Positions 29,200 to 39,719 of a stretch of 64,000 bases of DNA are shown piece after piece. Position 1 is the first letter of the stretch. Every line of letters begins with the position of its first letter. Source of the stretch: Photobacterium frigidiphilum (GTDB lineage: Bacteria; Pseudomonadota; Gammaproteobacteria; Enterobacterales; Vibrionaceae); NCBI RefSeq assembly GCF_003025615.1, contig NZ_PYMJ01000020.1, forward strand, positions 42,027 to 106,026, written 5' to 3'. Below the pieces are notes generated by a model. It was given only the letters and a program-made list of their open reading frames with translations, was not told where the DNA came from and ran no database searches. The translations under genes and the position numbers were made by a program.

Positions 29200-30540
29200 T
29201 TAACCATTCCGTAACAAATGAAACGCAAGATACCACCACTGACACAATAAACATTTCAAAGATACCGAATAAGGAGGAATTAAAAAAAAGTGCAGGTTCT
29301 GCTACATCTACATGGAGTGGTTTTGTATATCAAGGGAAAGTTGGTCTATATCACTCGTTGAAATTGTTAGAACAAGATAATTCATTAAAATATTCATTAC
29401 AGTTAGACAGCCTTGAAGATTTTTCTATTATTAATAATGATTTTGCTATTTCTATTCATCAAGTAAAGGCTAAATTGTCTAAATATCGCACCTCATATCT
29501 AGATGCATTTAAGAAAGTATCTGATAAGTCATTATTGAATATAGTAAATCAGGATACTGAACGTTTTTTACATGTCACTGCTGATATAGATGACGATGAT
29601 GACTATGAAGATGGTAAAAATAAAGTATGTGTATATGAATATGGCGATAATAAATATTGTAAATTAAGTGAAATAGATGGAAAAATCAAAGAGACTATAT
29701 GTAAAGTATCTGGATAAATTATGTGTAGAGTACTCAACTAGGAGTGTTGAGATAAAGTTTTATGCGTTAAATGAATCAGTTTGCAATAAAGTAATAGAAA
29801 TTCATGCTAAAAATCAAGAAGGTAATATTATTTTAAATCAAGCTTCATTTTGTAATACGATCGAGTTTGATGATATTGTTAAAACTTTAAAATCGGATGC
29901 ATTTTATTCTGATGATAAAAAAATCATAATATATAAAATGAAGTGTGAACTGATATGTATGTATGAAAATATCATAGAGCGTTTCATTGATAGAAAAAAC
30001 ATTGACGATTCAAGTTTACAATCAATAAAATTAGGTTTGATGAAAATCTGTGAATTTAATGATCAAGAACTTGAAAGATTTTGTTTGTCATTAAATCCTA
30101 CAAATATATCTGAAATTTTAAATGTAGGAGATATCAGGTGTTTAGATCCTAAAGCTTTGTCTCGTTATCTACTCTTTTTAAAAGATATAAAAAAAGAACC
30201 TCTAAATAACAATCTCAACCTCCCTTGTTTCATCGACTCTAATGATGAGTTCCATTTACCAACTGGAATCGATGGTATAGATGAGGATGATCTTTATACA
30301 TTTATACAAGATGTTACTTACTGTATAAAAAATAGTAGTAGTTTGGTTGAGGTGTTTCATGAGTTTCATTGTTTAGATGGAAGGTTTAACGAAAGTATGA
30401 TCGTTAATCAACAAAATGACATTTTGAATGTAAGTCACGATGATATCGATTGTGATGAAACATCTGGGCATATTGTTAATTTCATGGACACGAAACTTAT
30501 CCCTTATAGTAATGCAAAGAGTTTAATAAATGATGCTTGA
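29196..30540 (+). pseudogene. Nuclease-like effector of an ABC-3C/Lamassu-type system, frameshifted
   Basis: Two frames (29196-29717 and 29677-30540) together give about 447 residues. The N-terminal domain has SATSTWSGFVYQGKVGLYHS, LEDFSII and IHQVKAK, the D...Q-V-K pattern of a PD-(D/E)xK nuclease fold as in Cap4/DUF4297-like effectors. The C-terminal part is alpha-helical and is expected to bind the middle component. The break is at the A5 run 29681-29685; removing one A gives DGKSKRLYVKYL. It is first in a three-gene cluster, the position taken by LmuA or DdmA. Homology is judged by motif only. Confidence 0.6.
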
Positions 30541-31189
30541 TATAATTTGCTCCCTATTTGTTACTAATGATTTTGAATTAATGACATCGAATGAAAATAT
30601 TTTATTCTTTAAATGTATCAAAAAAGATAAAATTAGATATTTCTCTGTTGTAAGATTTGATGTTCTTCCAAATGCTAAAGAAATTAACAATGTAGTGTTA
30701 TCGAATAGACCTGAAGAAATAAGATTAGACCCAGCAAGTTCTAAAAATACAGATGTTCTTGTATTGTTCAATATAGGTAGCTTGCATTTAATAAACGAGC
30801 ATGAAGGGCAGATATTTGAAATTGAAGAGGACCCTCTATATTTCAAAAAACATGTTTTATATTACACTGATGATGATGTTTCATTATTGGTAAATAAATC
30901 GTTGGAGGAGACTTTGATAAATAAAGTTGAGTTTAATCAATATAAAAAAGACGCGTCAATTACTTCAATATATTCAATTATCGCAAGGATTTATATTAAG
31001 CTTCCTTTTTTAAAAATACCATATAATCCTCATGAGTATATACCGTTAGAGAAGAGAGCTTTAGATCGTATTGAAAATAAAGGATTGATTGAATTGTTTG
31101 GTAAAGTGGAATCAAGCTCTAAGCTTGATAGCATCAATATTGAAGACATTGTTAAAGGGCTAGTAAAGCATGAAATGGAAAATATCTAA
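30530..31189 (+). CDS. Middle component of an ABC-3C/Lamassu-type system
   Basis: A 219-residue protein with an intact frame. It overlaps the effector gene by 11 bases and the ATPase gene by 20, so the three are translationally coupled. The N-terminal half has hydrophobic strands (ILFFKCIKKDKIRYFSVVRF); the C-terminal half is helical with a basic region. No catalytic motif is visible, as expected for the middle component (LmuC, DdmB type) that bridges effector and ATPase. The assignment rests mainly on position, size and neighbours. Confidence 0.5.
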   Translation: MMLDIICSLFVTNDFELMTSNENILFFKCIKKDKIRYFSVVRFDVLPNAKEINNVVLSNRPEEIRLDPASSKNTDVLVLFNIGSLHLINEHEGQIFEIEEDPLYFKKHVLYYTDDDVSLLVNKSLEETLINKVEFNQYKKDASITSIYSIIARIYIKLPFLKIPYNPHEYIPLEKRALDRIENKGLIELFGKVESSSKLDSINIEDIVKGLVKHEMENI

Positions 31190-33522
31190 GCTTAGTATAA
31201 ATAATTTCAAGGTATTTAAAGCGCTAACTTTATCAATCGAAGGTTCTAATATTGTAACATTAGACGGACCTAACGGGTTTGGGAAAACATCAATTTTTGA
31301 TGCCTTAGAACTACTTTTTACTGGAAGAATAAGGAGGGTTTTAGATACATACGATAAAGTCGAGGGTTCAAAAACATCTAAGCCTAAAGATCATTTGTTA
31401 TGGAATAAACATCATGCAGGTGATTTATCTATTAAAGTCGAATTAGAGAATATCGAAAGTAATGAAAAAATTTATTTTTGCCGGTTCGCTAAATCTTCCG
31501 ATCTGAAAAATAAAGATAACTGTAAACCAAATTTAGAAAGCTTTAAAATATTTAAACTTTGTTGGTTAAGGAGTTTAGATGATGATGAGTTTACTGATAT
31601 TTTTCAGGATAAAGATCTCGAGACGTTTTTAGATGTAAATCATATGGAAAACTATGGAGTTTTAAATTATTTAGAGCAAGGTAGTAACCATTTTTTATAT
31701 GAAAATAATACAAAAACAAGAAAAGAAAAACTCTCACACTTATTTAATGTTGATTATACTAAGACCAATATTTCAAATATAACGGGGATGATATCTTTAA
31801 TCAATAGTAGTTATTTAAAAAAAGAAAAAAGAGATTTTATAGCGTCACTTAGTGAAGAAATAAAAGCACTTAAAAGTAAAAATGTAACCAGTGAAGATGG
31901 TAATGATAATTTAGTTTATAACAGGATATCTGATTTAAAGAGCATACCTCTTTGGGATAGTAAATTGCCTGTTGTTTCAGATAACACGAAAGACTTCAAT
32001 GAGATGATCATTTTAATTAAAAAATTAATCGTGATGTCTGAGAATAAAGATGAAATAAAAAAAGGGAAAGTAACAAAAAAATAATTAAATACGCTAATAG
32101 GAAAGATTTGAAGAGTGTCGTTAATCTCTACCACTCACTTGACACTTTTGAAATTCAAGATGAAATAAATAAAAAAATCATTTTAGAACGAAGATATATT
32201 AATGTTCTTAATTCTGATATAAATAAATTATCTGAAAATTCATTATTGACTATTAAAGCAATCGTTGTTGAGAGTGATTTAGTCGAGATAAGAAAACGTT
32301 TAACATCAATAAAAGATACAGAAAATAGTTTGTCATCGTTATCGAAAATTTTATTAAACATCAAAGACTCAAGAAATACGTTGATATCAAATTTTGGAAA
32401 GCAAAATATTAATGATAAAAACTGTCCATTATGTGGGCATGATTGGGTTGAAAATGAAAAGCTATCAAAAGCTTTCAAACAAGCAAGTGGCTTATATGAT
32501 AAATTTAAAACTAATAGCCAAGTACAAATCGAAGAGTGTTCAAAGTACATAAATGATATTTTCACCCCTCTTCATGATGAAGCTAAAATTCGCCTTAACA
32601 TTCTTGTAGAAAAGTTCAACGAAAAGTTATATAAAGAACTTATTGATAATAAATCGATATTACCTACCATAAATGATGTTGGTAGAGGTTTAGAATCGAA
32701 AGGGATATTACTACCTAAGAGATTTGTTAGTGACAATAATGACTTGAATTTAAAAGTTGAAGATATTAAAAATCAAATTTTAAATAAACAACAATCTGAA
32801 ATTGATTCATTACCATTAGATTGGGAAGAATCTATACGTTTTGTATCGGATAGTGTTGATAATTTTTTAATTATTGAAGCGGAAAGTTTTTCTAAAAAAT
32901 AGAATATATAAGGTACAGTTATCAAGTTTATTGTTCTTCGGTCCTAAAAGGTAAAGAAAAATTATTTGATGATGAAAGCAAGGTTGTTAATGCTGCATTA
33001 ATTTTGAAGAAAAAACTATCTGATATTAAAAGTCAGTTAAATACTGTTGAAAAAGAGCACACAGAAAAAACGATTGGTGATATAGAAGTTCTTTTTCATA
33101 TATATAGCGGTAGAATAATTCAGAACTATCAGAGAGGTTTAGGGCTTTTTATTGATTCTGGAGATGGAAATAAAATAAGATTTTATACTGCAGAACCAAG
33201 TGGACATGATGCTCTTTTGTCTATGAGCAGTGGCCAAATATCAGCATTGAGTTTATCATTCTTTTTATCACTCAATATGGTATATACAAAAATGCCATAT
33301 ATACTCATTGATGATCCGGTTCAATGTATGGATGATATTAATATAGCGTCTTTAAGTGACTTGTTGCGTAGTGAGTTCTCTGAACGTCAAATATTATTAT
33401 CGACACATGATAGTAAAATTAGCAACTATATCCGTTACAAATTCAAAAGAGCAGGGCTTACACAAAAACCATTAAATATACAATCCCATTATTACGCTAA
33501 AGAACCTGTTATGGAGAAATAG
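31170..33522 (+). pseudogene. Rad50/SMC-like ATPase of an ABC-3C/Lamassu-type system, frameshifted
   Basis: Three frames (31170-32084, 32108-32902, 33004-33522) cover one Rad50/SMC-like ATPase of about 784 residues. Walker A is GPNGFGKTS near residue 35; a coiled coil carries the zinc-hook motif CPLCG at 32423-32437; the C-terminal lobe has signature SSGQ (near 33225), Walker B YILIDDP (near 33300) and H-loop STHD. The breaks are at A7 (32075-32081, read as A_AAA_AAA then TAA) and A6 (32894-32899). Adding one A to each run joins all parts. It corresponds to LmuB/DdmC. The gene is very AT-rich. Confidence 0.7.
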
Positions 33523-33635
33523 ATAATTTAATAAAGATTGATTTATTAAATTAGTGTAATTCGAAATGGAATTTACACTCTATTCCTAATTCTAGTTCTA
33601 GGTGTGGGGGTAATATACCACCTCTTTTTATATTG

Positions 33636-33668
33636 ATACCAGAGTTAGTCAACGGCTAACTCTGGTAT
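33636..33668. terminator. Strong bidirectional terminator-type hairpin
   Basis: A 13-bp stem, ATACCAGAGTTAG/CTAACTCTGGTAT, with a 7-base loop. It lies between the ATPase gene and the minus-strand repressor remnant and can serve both. The plus-strand tail is TTCATATT. Confidence 0.65.
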
Positions 33669-33675
33669 TTCATAT

Positions 33676-34029
33676 TCATCCAACTACCATTCCAATAACG
33701 ATTAGCTTATTTTCTTGAATTTCAATTTTTTCGCCACTGAGATCCATAAAGACCTTTCCGCCTGGGATTCGCTGCAGATTATTCACAGTATTTAGTCCAT
33801 CAAAAGAAACTAAATACTTCCCACTAATCACCTTCGTATTGTTTGTATCCACAAATAGCTTTTGCCCATCATGCTGAACCAGCATTAAGTGCTCAGCTTC
33901 TGGCATTCCTTCCAAAAACTGTGGGTCAAAGAACATTTTACCTTTATCGATAAAATCACCGTTCTTCAGCTCGTAGTAGGGCACTAACACCCCTTGGGCA
34001 GATACGTTCTTTATCTTCTCGAACTCATC
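33676..34029 (-). pseudogene. C-terminal remnant of an S24-type phage repressor
   Basis: An open frame without a proper start (a TAA lies just upstream at 34030-34032) encoding about 117 residues. The pattern MLVQHDGQKLFVDTNN, YLVSFDG, NNLQRIPGG and LIVIGMVV matches the C-terminal peptidase-fold half of S24/CI-type repressors of P2-like phages. The helix-turn-helix half is missing. Together with the integrase remnants it marks the island as an old prophage. Confidence 0.55.
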
Positions 34030-34057
34030 TTAATTAATTGGCAACAAACGAAAAAAA

Positions 34058-34078
34058 GCCCCCTTGCAAGAAGGGGGC
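34058..34078 (-). terminator. Rho-independent terminator of the pst operon
   Basis: The GC-rich 8-bp stem GCCCCCTT/AAGGGGGC has seven T on the minus strand, about 30 bases after the pstB stop. Confidence 0.88.
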
Positions 34079-34106
34079 AATAAGTACCATCGCTTTTTAT
34101 TATTCT

Positions 34107-34856
34107 TTACCCGAAATCACCGTTTACGTAACCACGGGTACGATCGTCGCGTGGGTTGCTAAACAGTGCGTGTGTATCGTCATGTTCAACCAATTCACCC
34201 ATTAGGAAGAATGCAGTACGGTCTGAAATACGACGTGCTTGCTGCATAGAGTGCGTAACGATAACAATGGTGAAATCTTTCTTAAGAGATTCCATCAAAT
34301 CTTCAATCTTCTTGGTTGCAATAGGGTCTAGTGCTGATGTTGGTTCATCCATAAGGATAACTTCTGGCTCCATTGCGATGGTACGGGCAATACATAAACG
34401 CTGCTGCTGACCACCAGAAAGACCGAATGCATGCGACTTAAGACGATCTTTAACTTCATCCCACAGTGCTGCACCACGTAGTGATTGTTCCACTACGCCA
34501 TCTAATACTTTTTTATCTTTAATGCCTTGAGCACGCAAACCATAAGCCACGTTCTCGTAGATGCTCATTGGGAATGGATTTGGCTTCTGGAAAACCATTC
34601 CGACTTTAATGCGAAGCTGCGCTACGTCGATGTTGCCATAAACATCTTCGTCATCCATTGACAATAAACCGTCGATTTTAACGCCTTCAATAAGGTCGTT
34701 CATACGGTTAAGGCAACGAAGTAGGGTAGATTTACCACAACCTGATGGACCAATTAATGCCGTAACCTGACGGTTTGGAATAGGTAGACAGATTTGCTTA
34801 AGCGCCTGATTTTCGCCGTAGAATAGGTTTAGGTTATCAATATTAAATTTATTCAT
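34107..34856 (-). CDS. pstB: Phosphate ABC transporter ATPase PstB
   Basis: A 249-residue ABC ATPase. Walker [10 protein letters not shown] is at about residue 37, signature LSGGQQQR near 145, Walker [13 protein letters not shown] near 164, then the THSMQQA H-loop. It powers PstCA for high-affinity phosphate import. Of three possible starts (34871, 34862, 34856), 34856 has AGGA at the best distance. It is the last gene of pstSCAB, 18 bases after pstA, with a terminator behind. No phoU is seen after it. Confidence 0.95.
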   Translation of the reverse strand: MNKFNIDNLNLFYGENQALKQICLPIPNRQVTALIGPSGCGKSTLLRCLNRMNDLIEGVKIDGLLSMDDEDVYGNIDVAQLRIKVGMVFQKPNPFPMSIYENVAYGLRAQGIKDKKVLDGVVEQSLRGAALWDEVKDRLKSHAFGLSGGQQQRLCIARTIAMEPEVILMDEPTSALDPIATKKIEDLMESLKKDFTIVIVTHSMQQARRISDRTAFFLMGELVEHDDTHALFSNPRDDRTRGYVNGDFG

Positions 34857-34874
34857 CTTCATCTTCCTCAAAAA

Positions 34875-35765
34875 TTAGTAAGTCGCAGTATTGAAGCGGC
34901 TAGCAATCAGTTTCGTTAGCATGTTAATCATTAGAACTATCACAATAAGAACGGTTGCCGTTGCATAGGCTTGTTGCCATTCATGAATGGTGTATAGCTC
35001 TTGCGTTAATTTATACAAGTGAACTGTTAACGTACGGCCCGAGTCAAAAACACTCTCGGGAACACGTGCAACCATACCTGCGGTCATGAATACGGGTGCT
35101 GATTCACCGATAACACGACCCACGCTGAGGATGATAGAGGTTACGATACCAGGCATAGCGCTAGGTAGAATAAGTCTCCAGATGGTGTAAATTTTAGATG
35201 AACCTAGTGCATACGAACCTTCACGGTAAGTTTGCGGTACTGCCATTAAAGCTTCTTCTGTTGTACGAATAATAACAGGAAGAATCAAAATACTAAGGGT
35301 GAGTGCCCCTGATAGAATCGAATAACCAAAGCCAAGCACGACAACAAAGAATGTCATACCGAACAGGCCATAGATAATTGATGGAATACCCGCTAATGAT
35401 TCAGTACAAAAGCGAATAACCTTAACCCATTTGCTGCCCACGGCTGCGTATTCAGTCAGGTAAATCGCCGTCATGATACCCAGTGGTGCGGCAACAGCAA
35501 TCGACGCTGCAACCATGTATAGCGTGGCAACAATCATTGGCCAAATGCCAGATTCGTCACCAATTGTGGTGTAGTTACTTGAAACAAATGACCAGTCTAC
35601 AAATGCTAAGCCATTGCTTAAAATGTACCAAACAACCCACATAAGGAAACCCACGGTAATACCAGCAGATAACCAAATAACACCGAGTGAAAGTTTATCT
35701 TTTAATAATTGTGACGCTTTGTTTTTCGTGTTCAGAGACACAGTGCGTTTAATTGTATCTGACAT
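34875..35765 (-). CDS. pstA: Phosphate ABC transporter permease PstA
   Basis: A 296-residue inner membrane permease with six predicted helices and the ABC permease EAA loop (EEALMAVPQTYREGSYALGSS) near residue 170. It pairs with PstC to form the phosphate channel. The C-terminus has the AGMVARVPESVFDSGRTLTVHLY stretch typical of PstA. It starts five bases after the pstC stop. Confidence 0.94.
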   Translation of the reverse strand: MSDTIKRTVSLNTKNKASQLLKDKLSLGVIWLSAGITVGFLMWVVWYILSNGLAFVDWSFVSSNYTTIGDESGIWPMIVATLYMVAASIAVAAPLGIMTAIYLTEYAAVGSKWVKVIRFCTESLAGIPSIIYGLFGMTFFVVVLGFGYSILSGALTLSILILPVIIRTTEEALMAVPQTYREGSYALGSSKIYTIWRLILPSAMPGIVTSIILSVGRVIGESAPVFMTAGMVARVPESVFDSGRTLTVHLYKLTQELYTIHEWQQAYATATVLIVIVLMINMLTKLIASRFNTATY

Positions 35766-35770
35766 AATAA

Positions 35771-36682
35771 TTACCTCGCACGCTCACGGTTTAAGTACAG
35801 TAAAGCGGCGTTCAACGTCATGATGAAAACAAGAAGAACAATACCTGTCGCGTATAAAGCACTTGCGTGAATGCCTGTTGCGTAAGACATTTCAATCGCA
35901 ATGTTTGCTGTAAGAGTACGCGCTGAATCGAGAAGACCTTCAGGCATGGCTGGTGAGTTACCCATAACCATGATAATGGCCATCGTTTCACCTAAAGCAC
36001 GGGCTATACCCAAAATCACGCCAGTCATAATACCTGAACGCGCTGCTGGTAATAAAAGCTTGAAGATAGTGAACATATGAGATGCCCCAAGCGCTAAAGA
36101 ACCTTCTTTATATACGCGGGGTACAGCTCGAATAGAGGTTTCAGATACGGTGATCACTGTTGGTAAAATCATTACCGCTAGTACGATTATACCCGCTAGA
36201 ACAGTGTTACCCGCCGGTACATTAAAGACACTTTGGATAAGCGGAACAATAATAACCAAACCAAAGAAGCCGTAAACAACCGATGGAATACCGGCAAGTA
36301 ATTCAATTAAAGGGCGAACAATGTTTGCAAGGCGTTTAGGTGCCACTTCAGCAATGAAAATTGCTGTTAATACACCAACAGGCACACCCAAAATAACAGC
36401 ACCAGCGGTAGAGACTAATGATGCAACGATCATTGGGGCAATACCGAACAGTGCTGGTGGTAACCAATCTGTACCTAGAACAATGTTTGTTACACCAGCA
36501 TGTGCAAATGCTGCATAACCTTCTCTAAAAATAAAATAACCAATAGTGATTAAAGACAAAATACCGATAGCGGCACTTAGCATAAAAAGGTTTTTGAAGA
36601 ACAGTTCGCGCCAATCAATCACTTTTTTTGATTTTAGTGATGAAGCTTTAACTGTCTTCTCAATACTGTTTGCGATGGTCAT
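35771..36682 (-). CDS. pstC: Phosphate ABC transporter permease PstC
   Basis: A 303-residue permease with six membrane helices and the EAA loop (ETSIRAVPRVYKEGSLALGAS). It is the partner of PstA. The frame is open to 36730, but ATG 36682 (MTIANSIEK) has GGAG ten bases upstream and matches the family start. A hairpin between pstS and pstC probably lowers expression of pstCAB relative to the binding protein. Confidence 0.94.
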   Translation of the reverse strand: MTIANSIEKTVKASSLKSKKVIDWRELFFKNLFMLSAAIGILSLITIGYFIFREGYAAFAHAGVTNIVLGTDWLPPALFGIAPMIVASLVSTAGAVILGVPVGVLTAIFIAEVAPKRLANIVRPLIELLAGIPSVVYGFFGLVIIVPLIQSVFNVPAGNTVLAGIIVLAVMILPTVITVSETSIRAVPRVYKEGSLALGASHMFTIFKLLLPAARSGIMTGVILGIARALGETMAIIMVMGNSPAMPEGLLDSARTLTANIAIEMSYATGIHASALYATGIVLLVFIMTLNAALLYLNRERAR

Positions 36683-36788
36683 AATTTCATAACTCCAAAT
36701 ACCAACAACGTCACTATTTCTAAAACTCATTAATAAGTAACAGCAAGCAAAATAGTTGAAGGGAAAAACCTATATCGTTGTGGTAGAA

Positions 36789-36818
36789 AATAACGCTTGG
36801 CAATAACCAAGCGTTATT
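36789..36818 (-). terminator. Intercistronic hairpin between pstS and pstC
   Basis: The 12-bp perfect stem AATAACGCTTGG/CCAAGCGTTATT, loop CAATAA, lies just after the pstS stop. The tail TTTTCTACC is modest, so it may act as an attenuator or as a 3' stabiliser of pstS mRNA. Confidence 0.65.
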
Positions 36819-36826
36819 AAAGTGGT

Positions 36827-37651
36827 TTAGTTAACTGCAATGTAGCCTTTAGCTGAAACAATTTTCTGTGCTTCAGTGGTTAGCGACCAATCCAAGAAAG
36901 ACTGCGTTGTTGGGTTAATTTTGCTTGCCTTGTAAAGAACAAGGAAAGGACGTTGAACTTGGTATTCACCAGACTTGATAGCAGCAACTGAAGGTACGTG
37001 ACCGTCGATTGATAGTGCTTTTAGTGAATCATCGACAGTACCAAGAGAGATATAACCAATTGCAAACGGGTTGTTAGCGACAGTTGTTTTAAGCTGGCCG
37101 TTACCACTTGTAACCTGAGCACGCTGAGAGATAGCTGATACTTTGATGTCGTTGATTTTTTTCTTCAAAGACATGATGTCTTCGAAAGCACCGCGAGTAC
37201 CAGATGCTGTGTCACGTGTAACCACTACGATTGGCTTATCTTCACCGCCAACTTGGTTCCAGTTAGTGATTTCACCTTTGTAAATCTTCGTTACGTCTTC
37301 TTTTGATAAATCAGTGATTGGGTTCTTGTTGTTAACTACAACAGCGATACCATCACGTGCAACGACAATTTCTTTTAAATCATCTGATTTCTCTGAATCT
37401 TTAAGATTACGAGAACTCATACCTAAATCAGCAGAACCATCGGTTGCGGCACGAACACCGGCTGATGAACCTGGGCCTTGAACTTCAACAAAAACATTAG
37501 AGTTTGTTTGGCTGTAAGTTTCACCAAACACTTCCATTAATGGTGTAACTGAACTTGAACCTACAACAGAGATAGTTTCGTTTGCAACAGCAGCAACACT
37601 GAATGCCATTGAACCTGCAAGAGCTAGTGCACCGATAACCTTTGTTTTCAT
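36827..37651 (-). CDS. pstS: Phosphate-binding protein PstS
   Basis: A 274-residue periplasmic phosphate-binding protein. The signal peptide is MKTKVIGALALAGSMAFSVAAVA. Phosphate contacts are expected from the VVGSSSVTPLMEVF loop and the VTRDTASGTRGAFED segment (near residue 145). First gene of pstSCAB. The sequence is of the short PstS type (E. coli PstS is 346 residues). Confidence 0.94.
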   Translation of the reverse strand: MKTKVIGALALAGSMAFSVAAVANETISVVGSSSVTPLMEVFGETYSQTNSNVFVEVQGPGSSAGVRAATDGSADLGMSSRNLKDSEKSDDLKEIVVARDGIAVVVNNKNPITDLSKEDVTKIYKGEITNWNQVGGEDKPIVVVTRDTASGTRGAFEDIMSLKKKINDIKVSAISQRAQVTSGNGQLKTTVANNPFAIGYISLGTVDDSLKALSIDGHVPSVAAIKSGEYQVQRPFLVLYKASKINPTTQSFLDWSLTTEAQKIVSAKGYIAVN

Positions 37652-38040
37652 TTTCCTAATCCTTTACATGCTGGCTTAATTGCCAATAGGTTTTGAATGA
37701 ACGAGGCCTAGATTAGGAGATCTTTATGACAGTTATGTTTCAGAAGTTTGAATCATATATGACATTGTCATAAATACCGTTGAAGAAGGGGTGACAACGT
37801 CGCTAAATGAAAGGAAGCACTTGATATAAAAAGGGGAATCACTCTCCGTGTCAATTAAATGGCGGTAAAATCAAAAAAATGACGATGAGTTCACGTTTAA
37901 TCTTTGAAATACAATAAAATAATGGTATTTTTTTGTGATCAATGTCTATCTTTTTGACGATGATGTAACGATAATGCACGTCACATTATTATAAGTACCG
38001 ATTATAAGAATAGGTACGCAAAAGTTCTTTTGAGGTTCCA
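37652..38040. other. Intergenic region with the pst control region
   Basis: About 390 bp between divergent pstS and a chemoreceptor gene. It holds Pho-box-like repeats nearer pstS; the half next to the chemoreceptor is AT-rich, with no recognised site or gene. Confidence 0.5.
37723..37775 (-). promoter_or_regulatory. Pho-box-like repeats upstream of pstS
   Basis: On the minus strand AACTGTCATAAAG (37721-37733) and ATGACAATGTCATATATG (about 37757-37774) repeat the PhoB half-site CTGTCAT. They are 70-120 bases before the pstS start, in the correct orientation for PhoB activation in phosphate starvation. Confidence 0.55.
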
Positions 38041-39669
38041 ATGTCTTTTTCCTTAAAAAATGTATCTATCCGTTATCAGGTTTTATTGCCTGTATTCTTA
38101 ATCATTGTTGTTCTATTTACCTCGCTTTGGGTGACGAAAAGTAATCTTGAAGGTGAACAGAAAGCTATAATGGCTAATACTAATTTACTGGTTGAGTACA
38201 AAGATGCACTCGCAAACGTAGATGACAAAGTATATCCGCTACGAATTGATGCTGTTTATGCGATCTATGATGCGTCGCGCCGTAGTGTTTTCAAAAATGA
38301 ATTACGTGCCGCTACTACAGAAATTACTAATGGTCTTCAAGCACTTAATAAGCAACCTGAGTTTAAATCGGATTCTGATGCAGTTAGATCGGCAATCAAT
38401 GATTATATTAATTACTCGAACCGTGCAATTACGCTTTTCAATGAATTTGATAAAGGCAATGTAACTGAACAAGAAAAATCGAATTTTGTTGCACAGTACC
38501 GCGTTGTTGGCAACAAAATGGTGTCGACGATCAATACCTTGTCTCAGCGTGTCAATGTGTACGCAACGGCGAGCATGGAACAAAGTGCTCAGAATAATAA
38601 AAGCCTGATGAATACGGCAACTATCGCGATTATGTTGGCGTTTGTATTTGCGACCATAGTTGCATGGTGGTTATCAGGCTTAATTGTTAACCCGATTGTA
38701 AAGCTGCAAGATATTATGCGTAATGTGGCTCAAGGTAACCTTCAGGTTCGTGCTGAACAAGATGGTACTAATGAGCTTGCCGAACTCAGTGGCGATATCA
38801 ATAAAACGGTTATTCAGCTTCATACAACAGTCGATTCATTAATTCGTATTAGTGAAGATGTTGCCTCTGCATCGACAGAGCTTGCAGCTGTAATGACTCA
38901 GTCTGAAGCCAATGCGCAGCTTGAGTTGAACGAGATCGATCAGGTTGCTTCTGCAGTTAATGAACTATCAAGTACTGCAGATAACGTAAGTGATAATGCG
39001 ACAGCAGCTGATGCAACGGCAAAGAAAACCGATGAACTAGCCAAAGAAGGCATGAACATCTTTGAGCAAAGCAATGCGGCGAGTGAGCAAATGACGCAAA
39101 CTTTGTCGGAAGCTGCCGGTGTTGTAACGCGCTTAAAAGAGCAATCTGAGCAAATCAGTAATGTAGTAGAAGTGATTCGCAGTATTTCAGAGCAAACTAA
39201 CCTATTAGCACTGAATGCAGCCATTGAAGCTGCGCGTGCGGGTGAATCTGGTCGAGGTTTTGCGGTTGTTGCTGATGAAGTACGTATGCTTGCTGCACGT
39301 ACACAAACGTCGACACAAGAAATTCAAGTGATTATCGAAGAGTTACAATCACAATCAAGCAATGCGAATGAAAGCATGCAATCAAGCTTGGAAATGTTAG
39401 AACGAAACCAGCGTTTTGCGCATCAAGCGAATGATGCACTTGTTGGTATCACTGAATCTGTTATTCAGATTAGCGATATGAATACGCAAGTGGCGACAGC
39501 GGCAGAGCAACAGTCACAGGTAACGCAAGACATTAACCGTAACGTTACTAATATGTCTGAAATCGTGAATCAAAACGTAGCTGGCATTAGTCAAAGTGCA
39601 GCTGCAAGCCATGAGTTATCTGAATTAGCTGAAAAACAGAAACAGCAGCTTTCTTTCTTCAAGCTGTAA
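38041..39669 (+). CDS. Methyl-accepting chemotaxis protein
   Basis: A 542-residue chemoreceptor. TM1 is at residues 11-30, followed by a helical periplasmic domain of about 155 residues (four-helix-bundle size), TM2 near 188-212, HAMP to about 265, and a signalling coiled coil with the tip [20 protein letters not shown] near 395. The ligand is unknown. It is divergent from pstS, which raises the possibility of a phosphate-related attractant, but only by position. The C-terminus SFFKL is not the CheR-binding pentapeptide. Confidence 0.88.
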   Translation: MSFSLKNVSIRYQVLLPVFLIIVVLFTSLWVTKSNLEGEQKAIMANTNLLVEYKDALANVDDKVYPLRIDAVYAIYDASRRSVFKNELRAATTEITNGLQALNKQPEFKSDSDAVRSAINDYINYSNRAITLFNEFDKGNVTEQEKSNFVAQYRVVGNKMVSTINTLSQRVNVYATASMEQSAQNNKSLMNTATIAIMLAFVFATIVAWWLSGLIVNPIVKLQDIMRNVAQGNLQVRAEQDGTNELAELSGDINKTVIQLHTTVDSLIRISEDVASASTELAAVMTQSEANAQLELNEIDQVASAVNELSSTADNVSDNATAADATAKKTDELAKEGMNIFEQSNAASEQMTQTLSEAAGVVTRLKEQSEQISNVVEVIRSISEQTNLLALNAAIEAARAGESGRGFAVVADEVRMLAARTQTSTQEIQVIIEELQSQSSNANESMQSSLEMLERNQRFAHQANDALVGITESVIQISDMNTQVATAAEQQSQVTQDINRNVTNMSEIVNQNVAGISQSAAASHELSELAEKQKQQLSFFKL

Positions 39670-39719
39670 TACCATCGTAAATGAGTATTTGGTCATTTTT
39701 CTGAATAAATTGATGATCA

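Noticed and set aside
22800..34050. Direct-repeat attachment site flanking the island
   Set aside because: Only a 7-base match (ATCTTAA) was found between the flanks, which is not significant.
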